DNA of 64,000 nucleotides from Pseudomonadota bacterium. Its GTDB lineage: Bacteria > Pseudomonadota > Gammaproteobacteria > Burkholderiales > JAJZUU01. The stretch's first letter is position 1. Each line of letters starts with the position of its first letter. The stretch spans positions 1 to 64,000 of the forward strand of contig JAJZUU010000001.1 of NCBI GenBank assembly GCA_021848325.1, given 5' to 3'. The translations under genes were made by a program, and so were the position numbers. The notes under the pieces are model-generated. The model had not been told where the DNA came from. It was given only the letters and a program-made list of their open reading frames with translations, and searched no databases. This document shows positions 50,333-59,433 of this stretch, piece by piece.

Positions 50333-50393
50333 AGCAATTACTAATAAACAAAAATTATTTGCGGATAAGAAAATATTATTGTATATAATTGCT
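50333..50393. other. AT-rich island with inverted repeat ends
   Basis: This 61-bp stretch is strikingly AT-rich in a GC-rich window. AGCAATTA (50333-50340) and TAATTGCT (50386-50393) are perfectly complementary. The surrounding 50256-50607 contains no gene that I recognise. Candidate roles are a strong promoter, an integration footprint or foreign DNA. Confidence 0.4.
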
Positions 50394-50607
50394 GTGCCTC
50401 CACACCGGCTGCCGCGAAGGCCCGGAGACCCCCGCCGCCTGCGGTTCCCTTGGCCCGACAAGCACGAAAAGGGGGCGCCACGACAAAAAGGGATCCCGGC
50501 AATAGGCGTCCGCTCGGGGCGACCGGCATGGTTCCGGAATCCGACGAGCCCTAAGCGGCATCCAACAACAATTACGAGGCAGTGGAAGCGGTTCACCAAA
50601 CAAGCGG

Positions 50608-50775
50608 CTAGGAGCCTGTCGGACTTGAAGAATCGAAGCGAAAATTCGGCTGGCCGAGGACAGATTTTGTCGATTTTGCAGGTCAATAGTCGTTCTATTG
50701 ACCAAAAAAGCGGCGAAATATGGACCGGTCAGGTGGATTTGCAGCCGATTCCCTTTAAGTCCGACAGGCTCCTAG
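50608..50775 (+). mobile_element. MITE-like repeat, copy 6 (short form)
   Basis: 168 bp, flanked by CTAG on both sides. One difference from copy 2 is GATTCCCTTT for GATTTCCTTT. Its right end abuts the truncated C-terminus of an IS1380-like transposase on the minus strand, so the element inserted into or beside older mobile DNA. Confidence 0.9.
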
Positions 50776-51093
50776 AACAGCCGCAGGTGATTGGCCAGAA
50801 GGCGATGGGCGGACGTGCGATCATTGAAGAGATCATTCTTGATCTGCTTGATGAGGTTCTCGTCCTGCCCGCGACCGCAATACAGGTCGCAGTCAACTGC
50901 CGTTTCTAGGTTAAAGGCACTCCGGATGGCAAATCCAGCGATGTAACAAGATGTGCGTATGCGGCCAAGAGGCGCGCAGCCGTTTTGGCGCCCGTCTCAT
51001 GATCATCACGTTCTCGGCGCCCTTTGGGCTGTTTGCCCGGACGCAGACAGGCAGTAATGAACTTGCCGGAGAGTCGTTCGAAGATGAATAGTA
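50776..51093 (-). pseudogene. Decayed IS1380-like transposase
   Basis: Minus-strand frames contain pieces of an IS1380-family DDE transposase. The first is LFIFERLSGKFITACLRPGK (about 51070-51015). After one extra base comes AENVMIMRRAPKRL and SWPHTHILL (about 51005-50950). A large internal deletion then joins to VDCDLYCGRGQDENLIK, QIKNDLFNDRTS and AHRLLANHLRLF (50898-50776). The C-terminus stops exactly at repeat copy 6. No functional transposase is encoded. The string at 50892-50910 is repeated at 107-125. Confidence 0.75.
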
Positions 51094-51269
51094 ACTAATC
51101 TGATCAGCGACGGGAAAATCTCAGCACACTTGTTCTTGTACCGGAAATCGACCGGGGAAAGGAGGAAATGGTATCGCACCCGCAGTCCGGCCCGACATAA
51201 GAGGCCATTTGTCTTAATCCCGTCTTGGCAGCACCCGGTCAATAAACCGATAATATGGAGGAGGCTAAC

Positions 51270-52658
51270 ATGACAACTCAAGAGTCGTGGAACGAAAGTG
51301 GTGAGGGATCCAAAGCACGGAGGCTGGGACTGAAGGAACTGTATCTCAAGGAGGATTGGTGGGCCATTTGGCTCGGCATCGGCGTCATGGTTCTTGCCGT
51401 CATCCTGTTTGCCAATGGCAGCACGTTTCTTAAGTCTCTCGCGATCAATCCCGGAGGCCTAAAATGGACATCTTTCGGGCAACTGGCCGATCATTTCACT
51501 CAAAATTCCGGGATGTATGCTTTGCAGTTTAGCGCTTGGCTCGTGATCTTCGGTGCCACCACCCGCATCATGGGGATCAAGCTTTCCCAGTTTGTGCCCG
51601 CGTTCATTTTCCTCTACATCCTCTCGATCATCATGTTCGCGATCGCCGGATGGGCGAATGCGGCCAAGTTTAACCTGGAACCGCCCTTGGTCGCACTGAT
51701 CGTGGGTCTGATCCTGGCCAACTTTATAAGGTTGCCGCAGTGGATGGATGCTGCGTTCCGGGTGGAATACTTCATCAAACTCGGCATCGTGCTTCTAGGG
51801 GCGACCTTTCCCATTACGCTGGTGCTCACGGCCGGACCGGTAGCCATCGCCCAGGCGACCATTATCTCCTTGGTCACTTGCTTGACTATTTATTTCCTCG
51901 GCACCAGGGTGTTCGGCCTGGACCGCAAGCTGGCCGCCGTGTTAGGTGTGGGCGGATCGGTTTGCGGGGTGTCGGCATCGATGGCGATCGCTACTTCGGT
52001 GGGAGCGAAAAAAGACCACCTCTATACCTCCGTGACTTTGGTGGTGGGTTGGGCGCTGGTGATGATCCTCGTTCTGCCCTTCATTTCACGGGCATTGGGA
52101 CTTTCCGCCGGGGTTGCAGGCGCCTGGATAGGCACCTCCGAATTTGCGGATGCCGCCGGCTTCGCCGCAGCGAGCGCCTATGGCAAGATGGCCGGCAACG
52201 AAGATGCGGCGATCAAAGCCTTCACCTTGATGAAAGTGATCGGCAGAGACTTGTGGATCGGCATTTGGTCCATCGTCTGGGCGCTGATTGCAACGGTCGT
52301 GTGGGAGAAAAAGGAGGCGGGCGCCAAGCTGGATGCCAGGGAAATCTGGTGGCGCTTTCCCAAGTTCGTGATCGGCTTCTTCGCCGCATCCCTTATGATG
52401 ACGCTGATCACGAGCGGCTACTCCGCCGCGGACTTCAATAAAGTGGTGAAGCCCGGCCTGATCCTCCCCCTGGTATCCCTACGCACGTGGGCGTTCATCT
52501 TCTGCTTCCTCAGCATCGGGTTGACCACGCGATTCAGAGAACTCAAGCCAGTAGGATGGAAGGCCTTTTCCGCCTTCACGATGGGGGTCGGAGTGAATGT
52601 ATTGCTCGGCTACATTATGTCGGTTCACGTCTTCTCCGGCTTTTGGTCCAGCATGTAA
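51270..52658 (+). CDS. YeiH-family putative sulfate exporter
   Basis: A 462-residue membrane protein of the UPF0324/YeiH (PSE) family with about eleven helices. The family core AAVLGVGGSVCGVSASMAIA and the following GTSEFADAAGFAAASAYG are present. Relatives such as TauZ are linked to sulfate or sulfite efflux during organosulfur breakdown; the substrate here is inferred only from the family. GGAGGAGG ribosome site before ATG 51270. A small Cys-rich gene follows after 60 bp. Confidence 0.87.
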   Translation: MTTQESWNESGEGSKARRLGLKELYLKEDWWAIWLGIGVMVLAVILFANGSTFLKSLAINPGGLKWTSFGQLADHFTQNSGMYALQFSAWLVIFGATTRIMGIKLSQFVPAFIFLYILSIIMFAIAGWANAAKFNLEPPLVALIVGLILANFIRLPQWMDAAFRVEYFIKLGIVLLGATFPITLVLTAGPVAIAQATIISLVTCLTIYFLGTRVFGLDRKLAAVLGVGGSVCGVSASMAIATSVGAKKDHLYTSVTLVVGWALVMILVLPFISRALGLSAGVAGAWIGTSEFADAAGFAAASAYGKMAGNEDAAIKAFTLMKVIGRDLWIGIWSIVWALIATVVWEKKEAGAKLDAREIWWRFPKFVIGFFAASLMMTLITSGYSAADFNKVVKPGLILPLVSLRTWAFIFCFLSIGLTTRFRELKPVGWKAFSAFTMGVGVNVLLGYIMSVHVFSGFWSSM

Positions 52659-52718
52659 GCCGCGTGGGCCGCGAGGTCGGCCTCCCGCCCTCGCGGCCCG
52701 CACAAAAAGGGATATGAC

Positions 52719-52937
52719 ATGACTCGGTACACGTGCAGAGAATGCGAATTCTTCCTCAGCGAACCGGACAGACTGGAACGCGCAGTGCCCGGACTGAATA
52801 TTCTGAGTTCGGCGTACGGTTCCGTGCGCGCGGATACCGCTATTTGCGAGCGGCATGACATCTTCGTTACCCCCTTGGCGGAATGCCCGGACTTTCGGTA
52901 TCACGGCCGAAGCGGCCCGTCGCAGGCCCTCGGGTAA
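52719..52937 (+). CDS. Small Cys-rich protein, unknown function
   Basis: A 72-residue protein with Cys pairs (YTCRECEFF; AICERHD; AECPDF) that could bind a metal ion, plus a distinctive central PGLNILSSAYGSVRADT. It has no export signal. Its position 60 bp after the YeiH-type exporter on the same strand suggests co-transcription. I do not recognise a named family. Confidence 0.65.
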   Translation: MTRYTCRECEFFLSEPDRLERAVPGLNILSSAYGSVRADTAICERHDIFVTPLAECPDFRYHGRSGPSQALG

Positions 52938-53085
52938 TGACGGACGGCAAGATTGGTACGGACTCTCCAGGACAGGCGGCCGGAAGTCCTGGAACAGGCC
53001 GCTGGAGAGAACGGAACCCTGCTCTCGATCGGCGACCGGTGAGCGAACAATCCGGGATCGTGCTGACGAATCTTGACCAGCCTCG

Positions 53086-53229
53086 GTGCGCAAGGACGAC
53101 GGCATCTGCGTGCTAAGCGACCTGTACCTGTCCGCCGAGCACTGGTGCGACGACGCCAACCCCGGGTGGCCTGACCGTTTCCGCCGGAGTTCGGCAATAG
53201 GCGCCCAAAAAAGAGATTCCCGCCATTGA
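53086..53229 (+). pseudogene. 3' end of a decayed gene before a strong terminator
   Basis: A 47-codon frame (VRKDDGICVLSDLYLSAE, then HWCDDANPGWPDRFRR) ends at TGA 53227-53229, directly before a textbook terminator. Upstream, a neighbouring frame (GIVLTNLDQP) may be its continuation after a frameshift. No family is recognised. The presence of the terminator argues that a real plus-strand gene once ended here. From 52938 to 53085 nothing else was recognised. Confidence 0.35.
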
Positions 53230-53230
53230 T

Positions 53231-53258
53231 CGGCCGGCTGCAAAGCCGGCCGCTTTTC
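53231..53258 (+). terminator. Rho-independent terminator
   Basis: CGGCCGGCT-GCAA-AGCCGGCCG (perfect 9-bp stem, GCAA tetraloop) followed by CTTTT. It would end transcription of the YeiH / small-protein unit or the decayed gene just upstream. Confidence 0.8.
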
Positions 53259-53718
53259 TCCCGCGCTCCCCGCATATCCGCCAAGTTTTCTCGCCCGGGG
53301 ACGCCCACTGCCACCGCTTCCGCGCCTATCGGACGCGCCTCTGCGCAACGGCCATAGCCTGGCGTTCAATACCCGACGAAGATGACAAGCCGCTTGATAT
53401 AAGCCAGAATCGTCGTGCCGCTTAGGTAAAGGGCGGCTCGGCACGTTGGGGTTGTTGATCTCCCGTTTCGGGTCATAAAGGCGACTCGCGGCCGCGGGCA
53501 GACCAGCAACAGGCCCCCGGGCGTGAAGTTCGTGAAACCGAAGCGACAGAATGTCACAAATGGAAGCGAGACGAGGTACGCGCGATCTTGCTTGCGAACG
53601 CGGGCAGTCAATTCGGTGCCCCGTCGTCACGGCGCTTGTCGAGATGCCGGGCGAAGGACCGGTTGCCCTGTGGCGGCACGCCGGTTCCAAGCGGGCCGCT
53701 TTATGTTTCGGAGGATGC
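53259..53718. other. Intergenic region with no recognised gene
   Basis: 460 bp before the outer-membrane barrel gene. Frames are open by chance in this GC-rich DNA, but no peptide looks like a known family. It should contain the promoter for the three-gene operon downstream; I could not pick a convincing one. Confidence 0.5.
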
Positions 53719-54747
53719 ATGACGGCGTGGAGAACGGGTGTTTTTGGGTTGTGCCTCGCCCTGCAGGGCCTCTGCGCCGCGCCGACCTTGGCCGGCGACT
53801 ATCATCTCGGAGCGGGCGAGAACATCGGACCCGTGAACCTGGCGGGCTATTCGAACCTGGTGTTCGAGGCGCCGCACAGCGGTCCCGATGCGCTGATACT
53901 GGAAGGCCTCAGCCTGTTCGTATCCGCCCACGTCAACCGCTATTTCAATCCTTTCGCGGAAGCCGAACTCGAGGGGGCGACGCTGGCCGCGGAGCATGGC
54001 GGGGCGTCCTCGGGGAAAATCTCGGTGGAACGCCTTTACAACGACTTCGAATTGACCCCGTCGGCATCCCTGCGGGTCGGGAAGATGCTCACTCCCGTCG
54101 GCGAGTGGAACCTCATCCACGCGGCTCCCCTGGTGTGGACCGTGACCCGCCCGCTTTCCACCTACTACTCGTTCCCGGTATTCGTCAGCGGCGCGTCGTT
54201 GGATATCCAGCGCGCCGCGGACGACAATTGGGGCGCGCAGATTTATCTCCAGCCAGGCAGGACCGCGCTTGCGGGGAAGGATGAACTAACGCCGCGACAA
54301 TACTCCAACGTGGGCGGCCTGGATATACGCTACACGGGGGATGTGTTGAACCGGCTCGGGCTGTCCTTACAGACGGCCGAGGTCCGGGGATCGGGCGGGA
54401 ATCAGACGCTCGGCAGCCTCTACGGGGGATTCAACACCGGCTCCGTGATGTGGGATTTCCAGGTAGATGTCACGGATATCCGCGGCGGTACGGTCGCCAG
54501 GGCTCACGACCGCGAGGGGGGAGGATTTCTGCAGGCAGTCTATCCGCTTACGTCCCGCTGGTTCGTCGTCGGACAAGGAGAGTCGTTCCAACCCCGGGAT
54601 TATGCCGCGCGTGCGAGGCACTGGGCGGTCGGGGCGGTCTATCGCCCGCGCCCGGCGATTTCCTGGAAGCTGGAATATCTTGATGCCCAGGGTGCGCCCG
54701 TGGGTGAACCGGGAGGCGTCTACGCAGCCTGGACGGTGCTGTTCTGA
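53719..54747 (+). CDS. Outer-membrane beta-barrel (porin-like) protein
   Basis: A 342-residue protein with a signal peptide (cleavage near TLAGDYH) and many amphipathic beta-strands (YFNPFAEAELEGATLA, SVMWDFQVDVTDIRGG) ending in an aromatic terminal residue (AAWTVLF), as in outer-membrane barrels. The ATG at 53719 has a GGAGG site. The segment RVGKMLTPVGEWNLIHAAP resembles phosphate-selective-type porins. Its stop overlaps the next start (TGATG), so the three genes 53719-57604 form one translationally coupled operon. Confidence 0.82.
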   Translation: MTAWRTGVFGLCLALQGLCAAPTLAGDYHLGAGENIGPVNLAGYSNLVFEAPHSGPDALILEGLSLFVSAHVNRYFNPFAEAELEGATLAAEHGGASSGKISVERLYNDFELTPSASLRVGKMLTPVGEWNLIHAAPLVWTVTRPLSTYYSFPVFVSGASLDIQRAADDNWGAQIYLQPGRTALAGKDELTPRQYSNVGGLDIRYTGDVLNRLGLSLQTAEVRGSGGNQTLGSLYGGFNTGSVMWDFQVDVTDIRGGTVARAHDREGGGFLQAVYPLTSRWFVVGQGESFQPRDYAARARHWAVGAVYRPRPAISWKLEYLDAQGAPVGEPGGVYAAWTVLF

Positions 54748-55199
54748 TGGCGACCGCCGCCGGAAGCAAGGCACGGGCGCTCCTGCTCCTTGCGCTGCTG
54801 GCGTTTTTTGTGCGCCATGGCTACGGCGCAAACACGGGCGGGTCCATCATTGTGATCGCCAATCCGAGCGTTCCGGTCGCCTCCGTAAGCCTGAAGGAAC
54901 TCGTCACCATCTACCTGCTGCGAGTCACCCTCTGGCCGGACGGGCAGCCTATCGTACCGGTCAACCAGGAGGCGGACAGCCGGCTGCGCAGCCGTTTCTC
55001 CGAGACCGTCCTGGGCCAGCAGCCCATGGCGCTGGCCAATTATTGGAACCAGATGCATTTCCAGGGAAAAAATCCACCTTTGGTCATGGACTCCAGCCAG
55101 GCGGTCGCCGCTTTTGTCCGGAAGGTGCCCGGCGCGATTGGCTACGTGAGCGCGAATACCCCGACGGAAGGGGTCAAAATAGTAGAGCGCCTGCCATGA
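54747..55199 (+). CDS. PstS-like periplasmic substrate-binding domain protein (short)
   Basis: A 150-residue exported protein (signal peptide residues 1-27) with one lobe-like domain resembling PBP-type phosphate-binding proteins: VTLWPDGQPIVPVNQEAD, SRLRSRFSETVLG and PGAIGYVSA are typical. It is about half the length of true PstS, and no ABC transporter genes are near. It overlaps both neighbours by a few bases, suggesting it works with the barrel and the c-di-GMP enzyme, perhaps as a periplasmic sensor partner. Confidence 0.8.
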   Translation: MATAAGSKARALLLLALLAFFVRHGYGANTGGSIIVIANPSVPVASVSLKELVTIYLLRVTLWPDGQPIVPVNQEADSRLRSRFSETVLGQQPMALANYWNQMHFQGKNPPLVMDSSQAVAAFVRKVPGAIGYVSANTPTEGVKIVERLP

Positions 55200-57604
55200 T
55201 CCCGTTTGCACCCTTTCCGCGCTATCTTGGCCCTTTCGCACGCAAGGTGCTGCTCCTGCTAACCGCCCTGTTTGTCATCACCTACGCCAGTATCTCGGCC
55301 ATCATCCTATTCGATCTGAGCGCCTATCAGCGCGCGGCGACTCGAAATGAACTGTCCCGTTTGGCGTCCGCGAAGCTCAATAATTTGGCGGTAGAGTTCT
55401 CCCACCAGGCGGTCAACAGCCGCGCCTGGGCCAGGCTCGACGTGATGAACGATCTCGTCACCAACGACGTGGACCAGCGCATCGCCCGCGCACTGGGGCA
55501 GATGAAGATTCAATACAGGCTGCCCGGCAACATTTACGCGTTCGGCGAAAACGGGAACCTCATCACCTCCAACGCCGTGCCGGGCGCCCGGGGGCGGTCC
55601 ATGCCGTCCAACTGGAGGCTGACGCCGGGGGATGATTTCCGCTTCATCGACAAATCCGTCGACCCGTACACTGGCCAGGCGATCGTTGCCTTCAGTAACG
55701 CGGTGCCCGCCGCTTATGCCCCCGGGAAGACCATCGGCTACCTGGTGGTGACCTATCCGTGGCAGGTGGTGGCATCGCTGCTGCACGCAGACAACGCCAG
55801 CCTGGTGGTTCTGAACCATAGCGGCGAGGTGCTATACAACGGCATGGGAACGGCCTTGTCCCCGGCGGGCCTGGAACGGCTTCGGGCACACGCGACCCGC
55901 TACCCCGCCGGGCGGACGGATTATATGGTGGCGTACGCAAAGCCCCCCGATAATCGGGTGGGGCCGCACTGGCAACTGGCCGCAATCGAATCCTCGAACA
56001 GCATGAAGGATTACCTGCACACCGCCTGGGAGCAGATCGCGTTGGGGATGGTCCTGCTCGGGGTGCCGTTGGGTGTGCTGACCATAGGGATCACATACCG
56101 CTTTACTCGGCCGCTGGCCGAGCTCACCGCCACCGCGCTTGAAATCAGCAAGTCGTCGGACCTCTCCAAACGTGTCGCGGTGACCGGGCGCGACGAGGTG
56201 GGCCTGCTCCAGCGCGCCTTCAACGAAATGACTTCGCGGCTGCAACAGGACATCATCGAACGCAAGAAGGCCGAAACAGAGATCCATAACCTCGCCTTTT
56301 TCGATCCGCTGACCCAGCTTCCGAATCGCCGTTTTCTGCACGGCCGCGTAGAGTACGCATTGAATAGTAGCGCCCTGCACGGAAATCACGGCGCGCTCAT
56401 GTTCATTGATCTTGATCACTTCAAGAAACTCAACGATACCAAGGGGCACGAGTGGGGCGACCAGTTACTGATCGAAGTGGCCAAACGGCTGAAACCCTGT
56501 GTCCGGACCACGGATACGATAGCCAGACTGGGGGGCGACGAGTTTGTCGTGCTCCTGGAAGGCTTAAGCGAGCGGCCGGAAGAAGCGACCACCCAGGCCA
56601 GGAAGGTGGCGGAGAAGATCCTCAATGTGATCACCCAGCCCTTCGTGCCCAAAGATCGCGATGCCGACGAATACCAAGGTACCTGCAGTATCGGGATCTC
56701 CCTGTTCAGAGGCAATGAAACCACGCTCAACGACCTGCTCAAACAAGCCGATATCGCGATGTACTTCGTGAAGGACTCCGGCCGCAACGCCATTCGCTTT
56801 TTCGATGTTGGCATGCAGTCCGCGATGGAGTATCGCAACGCATTGGAAACCGACCTGCGCCGCGTTCTATCAAAGCGGCAGTTGAGGCTCTACTTCCAGC
56901 CGCAGGTAGATAGCGTCGGGCGCATCCTGGGCGCCGAGGTGCTGCTGCGCTGGGAACATCCGGAACACGGCCTCGTTTCGCCGGTGGAATTCATCCCGCT
57001 GGCCGAGGAAACCGGATTGATAGTACCGATCGGGCTATGGGTACTGGAGACCGCCTGCGCCCAACTCAATGCGTGGAAAGGCGGCCCCCATACCCGGACT
57101 TTGGTGCTTGCCATCAATGTCAGCGCCCGCCAGTTCCAGCAGCCGGATTTTCTTGCACGGGTGAGTGAAATACTCGAGAGGACGGCTGTTGATCCGGCTC
57201 AACTCAAGCTCGAGCTGACCGAGAGCCTCATACTCGATAACGTCAGCGCCGCCATAACCACGATGCGCGCACTCAAAGCGATGGGGATTGGTTTTTCGAT
57301 GGATGACTTCGGTACCGGCTACTCGTCGCTGACCTACCTGAAGCTGTTGCCATTGGATCAGCTCAAGATTGACCGATCCTTTATACGCAACATCGCGACC
57401 GACCCCAATGACGCTGCCATCGTGCGGACGATTATCGCAATGGGGAAAACCTTGGGAATGGATGTCATCGCAGAAGGGGTGGAGACCGAGGCGCAGCGCG
57501 AATTTCTCGAATTGCAGGGGTGCCGTGCCTTCCAGGGATATTTGTTTGGCAAGCCCCTGCCGCTACCGGACTTCGAGCAACTGTTGGGCGTGCGGCAAGC
57601 CTGA
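55196..57604 (+). CDS. Membrane HAMP-GGDEF-EAL c-di-GMP enzyme
   Basis: An 802-residue protein: helix 1 (about 15-40), periplasmic CHASE-like sensor (about 41-280), helix 2 (about 284-303), HAMP (about 303-350), GGDEF domain (motif RLGGDEFVV near 447) and EAL domain (EVLLR near 581, INVSARQF, LELTES, DDFGTGYSSL, KIDRSF, EGVET, QGYLFGKP). All catalytic residues of both domains are present, so it could both make and break c-di-GMP. ATG 55196 overlaps the PstS-like stop by four bases. Operon context suggests input from the periplasmic partner. Confidence 0.93.
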   Translation: MIPFAPFPRYLGPFARKVLLLLTALFVITYASISAIILFDLSAYQRAATRNELSRLASAKLNNLAVEFSHQAVNSRAWARLDVMNDLVTNDVDQRIARALGQMKIQYRLPGNIYAFGENGNLITSNAVPGARGRSMPSNWRLTPGDDFRFIDKSVDPYTGQAIVAFSNAVPAAYAPGKTIGYLVVTYPWQVVASLLHADNASLVVLNHSGEVLYNGMGTALSPAGLERLRAHATRYPAGRTDYMVAYAKPPDNRVGPHWQLAAIESSNSMKDYLHTAWEQIALGMVLLGVPLGVLTIGITYRFTRPLAELTATALEISKSSDLSKRVAVTGRDEVGLLQRAFNEMTSRLQQDIIERKKAETEIHNLAFFDPLTQLPNRRFLHGRVEYALNSSALHGNHGALMFIDLDHFKKLNDTKGHEWGDQLLIEVAKRLKPCVRTTDTIARLGGDEFVVLLEGLSERPEEATTQARKVAEKILNVITQPFVPKDRDADEYQGTCSIGISLFRGNETTLNDLLKQADIAMYFVKDSGRNAIRFFDVGMQSAMEYRNALETDLRRVLSKRQLRLYFQPQVDSVGRILGAEVLLRWEHPEHGLVSPVEFIPLAEETGLIVPIGLWVLETACAQLNAWKGGPHTRTLVLAINVSARQFQQPDFLARVSEILERTAVDPAQLKLELTESLILDNVSAAITTMRALKAMGIGFSMDDFGTGYSSLTYLKLLPLDQLKIDRSFIRNIATDPNDAAIVRTIIAMGKTLGMDVIAEGVETEAQREFLELQGCRAFQGYLFGKPLPLPDFEQLLGVRQA

Positions 57605-57675
57605 CCACCGCGGCATGCCGCGCTTCTTGCACCGGGTCATTGAAACCGCCCCCTTTTCCCGCTGAGCACCCGGCA

Positions 57676-59397
57676 TTACTCCCCTTTCTGGCTCGGCCGC
57701 AGGCCCATCCGCTCCGCCGCGATTTCCCGCATGCGGAATTTCTGCAGCTTGCCGGTGACCGTCATGGGAAACGCCTCCACGAACCACACGTAACGCGGGA
57801 TCTTGAAATGGGCGATGTTTCCCTGGCAGAAGTCCCGGATATCCTCCTCGGTGGCGCTCTGCCCGGCGCGCAACTGGATCCAGGCCATCACCTCCTCGCC
57901 GTAGAATCGGTCGGGCACGCCGAACACCGCCACCTGGGCGATCTTGGGATGGGTAAACAGGAACTCCTCGATCTCCCTGGGGTAGATGTTCTCCCCGCCG
58001 CGGATGATCATCTCCTTGAGCCGCCCGGTGATGCGCAGGTAGCCCTCGCCGTCCATGGTGCCCAGGTCCCCGGAGTGCAGCCAGCCGTTGGCGTCGATGG
58101 CCTTGCCCGTGGCGTCGGGGTCGCCGTAGTAGCCCTTCATGATGTGGTAGCCGCGGAAGCATATCTCACCCACCTCGCCCAGGGGCAGCGTCCGCCCCGT
58201 TTCCAGGCTCGCCACCTTGACCTCCTGGTGGGGCAGGTTTCTGCCCACCGTCTCCACCCGGCGCTCGAAGCTGTCCTCCCTGGCGGTGAGGTGGGTCAGG
58301 GGGGAGGCCTCGGTCTCGCCGTAGCCGATCAGGATCTCCCGGCAGTGCATCTCCTCCATCACCCGCTTCATCAGGGCCGGCGGGCACGGGGCGCCTGCCA
58401 TCACCCCGGTGCGCAGGGTGCCAAGATCGAACTCCCGGAACCGGGGGTGCTCCAGTTCCGCGATGAACATGGTGGGCACGCCGTGGATCGCCGTGCAGCG
58501 CTCTCCTTGCACGGCCTGCAGCACTGCCAGGGGATCGAAGTGCTCGCACGGCAGCACCTCGCACGCCCCCACAGACAGGCACAGCAGGTTGGCCAGCACC
58601 ATGCCGAAGCAGTGGTAGAACGGCACCGGCACGCACAGCCGGTCCCGCTCTGAAAAGTGCATGGCGCGGGCCGAGAAATACGCGTTGTTGAGCAGGTTGT
58701 GGTGGGACAGCAGCACCGCCTTGGGGAACCCGGTGGTGCCCGAGGTGTACTGGATATTGATGGGATCGTCCATATCCAGGGAGGCGCCGATCTGATCCAG
58801 CCTTTCCGCCGGGACCGCCTGGGCCATTTCCAGCACTTCTGGCCAGGTCCAAAATCCGGGAAGGGGCCGACGCGTGCGCTCCGGGCCGGCGGGGTCGTAC
58901 AACACCACCCGCCGCAGGAACGGAAACTCGCCGCTGCCCAGCCGCTCGGGCGCCGCCTCCTTGAGTTGGGGCAGGAGCTCCGCCAGCATGGCCACGTAGT
59001 CGCTGCTGTGGAACGCGGGGATGAGGAACAGGCCCTGCACCTCCGAGCGCTTCAGGGCATAGGCCAGTTCCCGCGGGCGATAGGCCGGGTTGATGTTGAC
59101 CAGGACGGCCCCGATGCGCGCGGTGGCCATTTGCAACAGCAGCCATTCCAGGTTGTTGGTCGCCCAGATGCCGATGCGCTCGCCCTTGCCGAACCCGAGC
59201 GCCAACAGGCCCCGCGCCAGCCCATCGATCCGGCTCGCCAGGGCGGCGTAGCTGAGGCGCACCCCCTGGGGCAGAGAGACCACCGCCTCGCGCTCGGCAA
59301 AGCGCTTGACCACCTGCGCGAAGTGCTGCGGGATGGTCGCCCCCAGCAGCGGGGCGGTCCCGCCCCGGTGGGAATAGCTGCCGGCCGCATCCGTCAT
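57676..59397 (-). CDS. AMP-forming acyl-CoA synthetase
   Basis: A 573-residue ANL-family ligase that activates carboxylic acids with ATP and CoA. The P-loop YTSGTTGFPKAV, the YGETEASP motif, the hinge GRLKEMIIRGGENIYP and the catalytic C-terminal Lys in MTVTGKLQKFRM are intact. Sequence is closest in feel to medium-chain fatty-acyl/aryl-CoA synthetases. It starts 36 bases after the oxidoreductase beta-subunit gene, so it probably belongs to the same operon. Confidence 0.92.
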   Translation of the reverse strand: MTDAAGSYSHRGGTAPLLGATIPQHFAQVVKRFAEREAVVSLPQGVRLSYAALASRIDGLARGLLALGFGKGERIGIWATNNLEWLLLQMATARIGAVLVNINPAYRPRELAYALKRSEVQGLFLIPAFHSSDYVAMLAELLPQLKEAAPERLGSGEFPFLRRVVLYDPAGPERTRRPLPGFWTWPEVLEMAQAVPAERLDQIGASLDMDDPINIQYTSGTTGFPKAVLLSHHNLLNNAYFSARAMHFSERDRLCVPVPFYHCFGMVLANLLCLSVGACEVLPCEHFDPLAVLQAVQGERCTAIHGVPTMFIAELEHPRFREFDLGTLRTGVMAGAPCPPALMKRVMEEMHCREILIGYGETEASPLTHLTAREDSFERRVETVGRNLPHQEVKVASLETGRTLPLGEVGEICFRGYHIMKGYYGDPDATGKAIDANGWLHSGDLGTMDGEGYLRITGRLKEMIIRGGENIYPREIEEFLFTHPKIAQVAVFGVPDRFYGEEVMAWIQLRAGQSATEEDIRDFCQGNIAHFKIPRYVWFVEAFPMTVTGKLQKFRMREIAAERMGLRPSQKGE

Positions 59398-59433
59398 GAT
59401 CCGTCCGCTCCGTGGGGCCGTCTCGCGCGCCGC

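Noticed and set aside
50379-50909. Plus-strand frame through repeat copy 6
   Set aside because: It consists mainly of the translated repeat and antisense of the transposase remnant, with no protein-like sequence.
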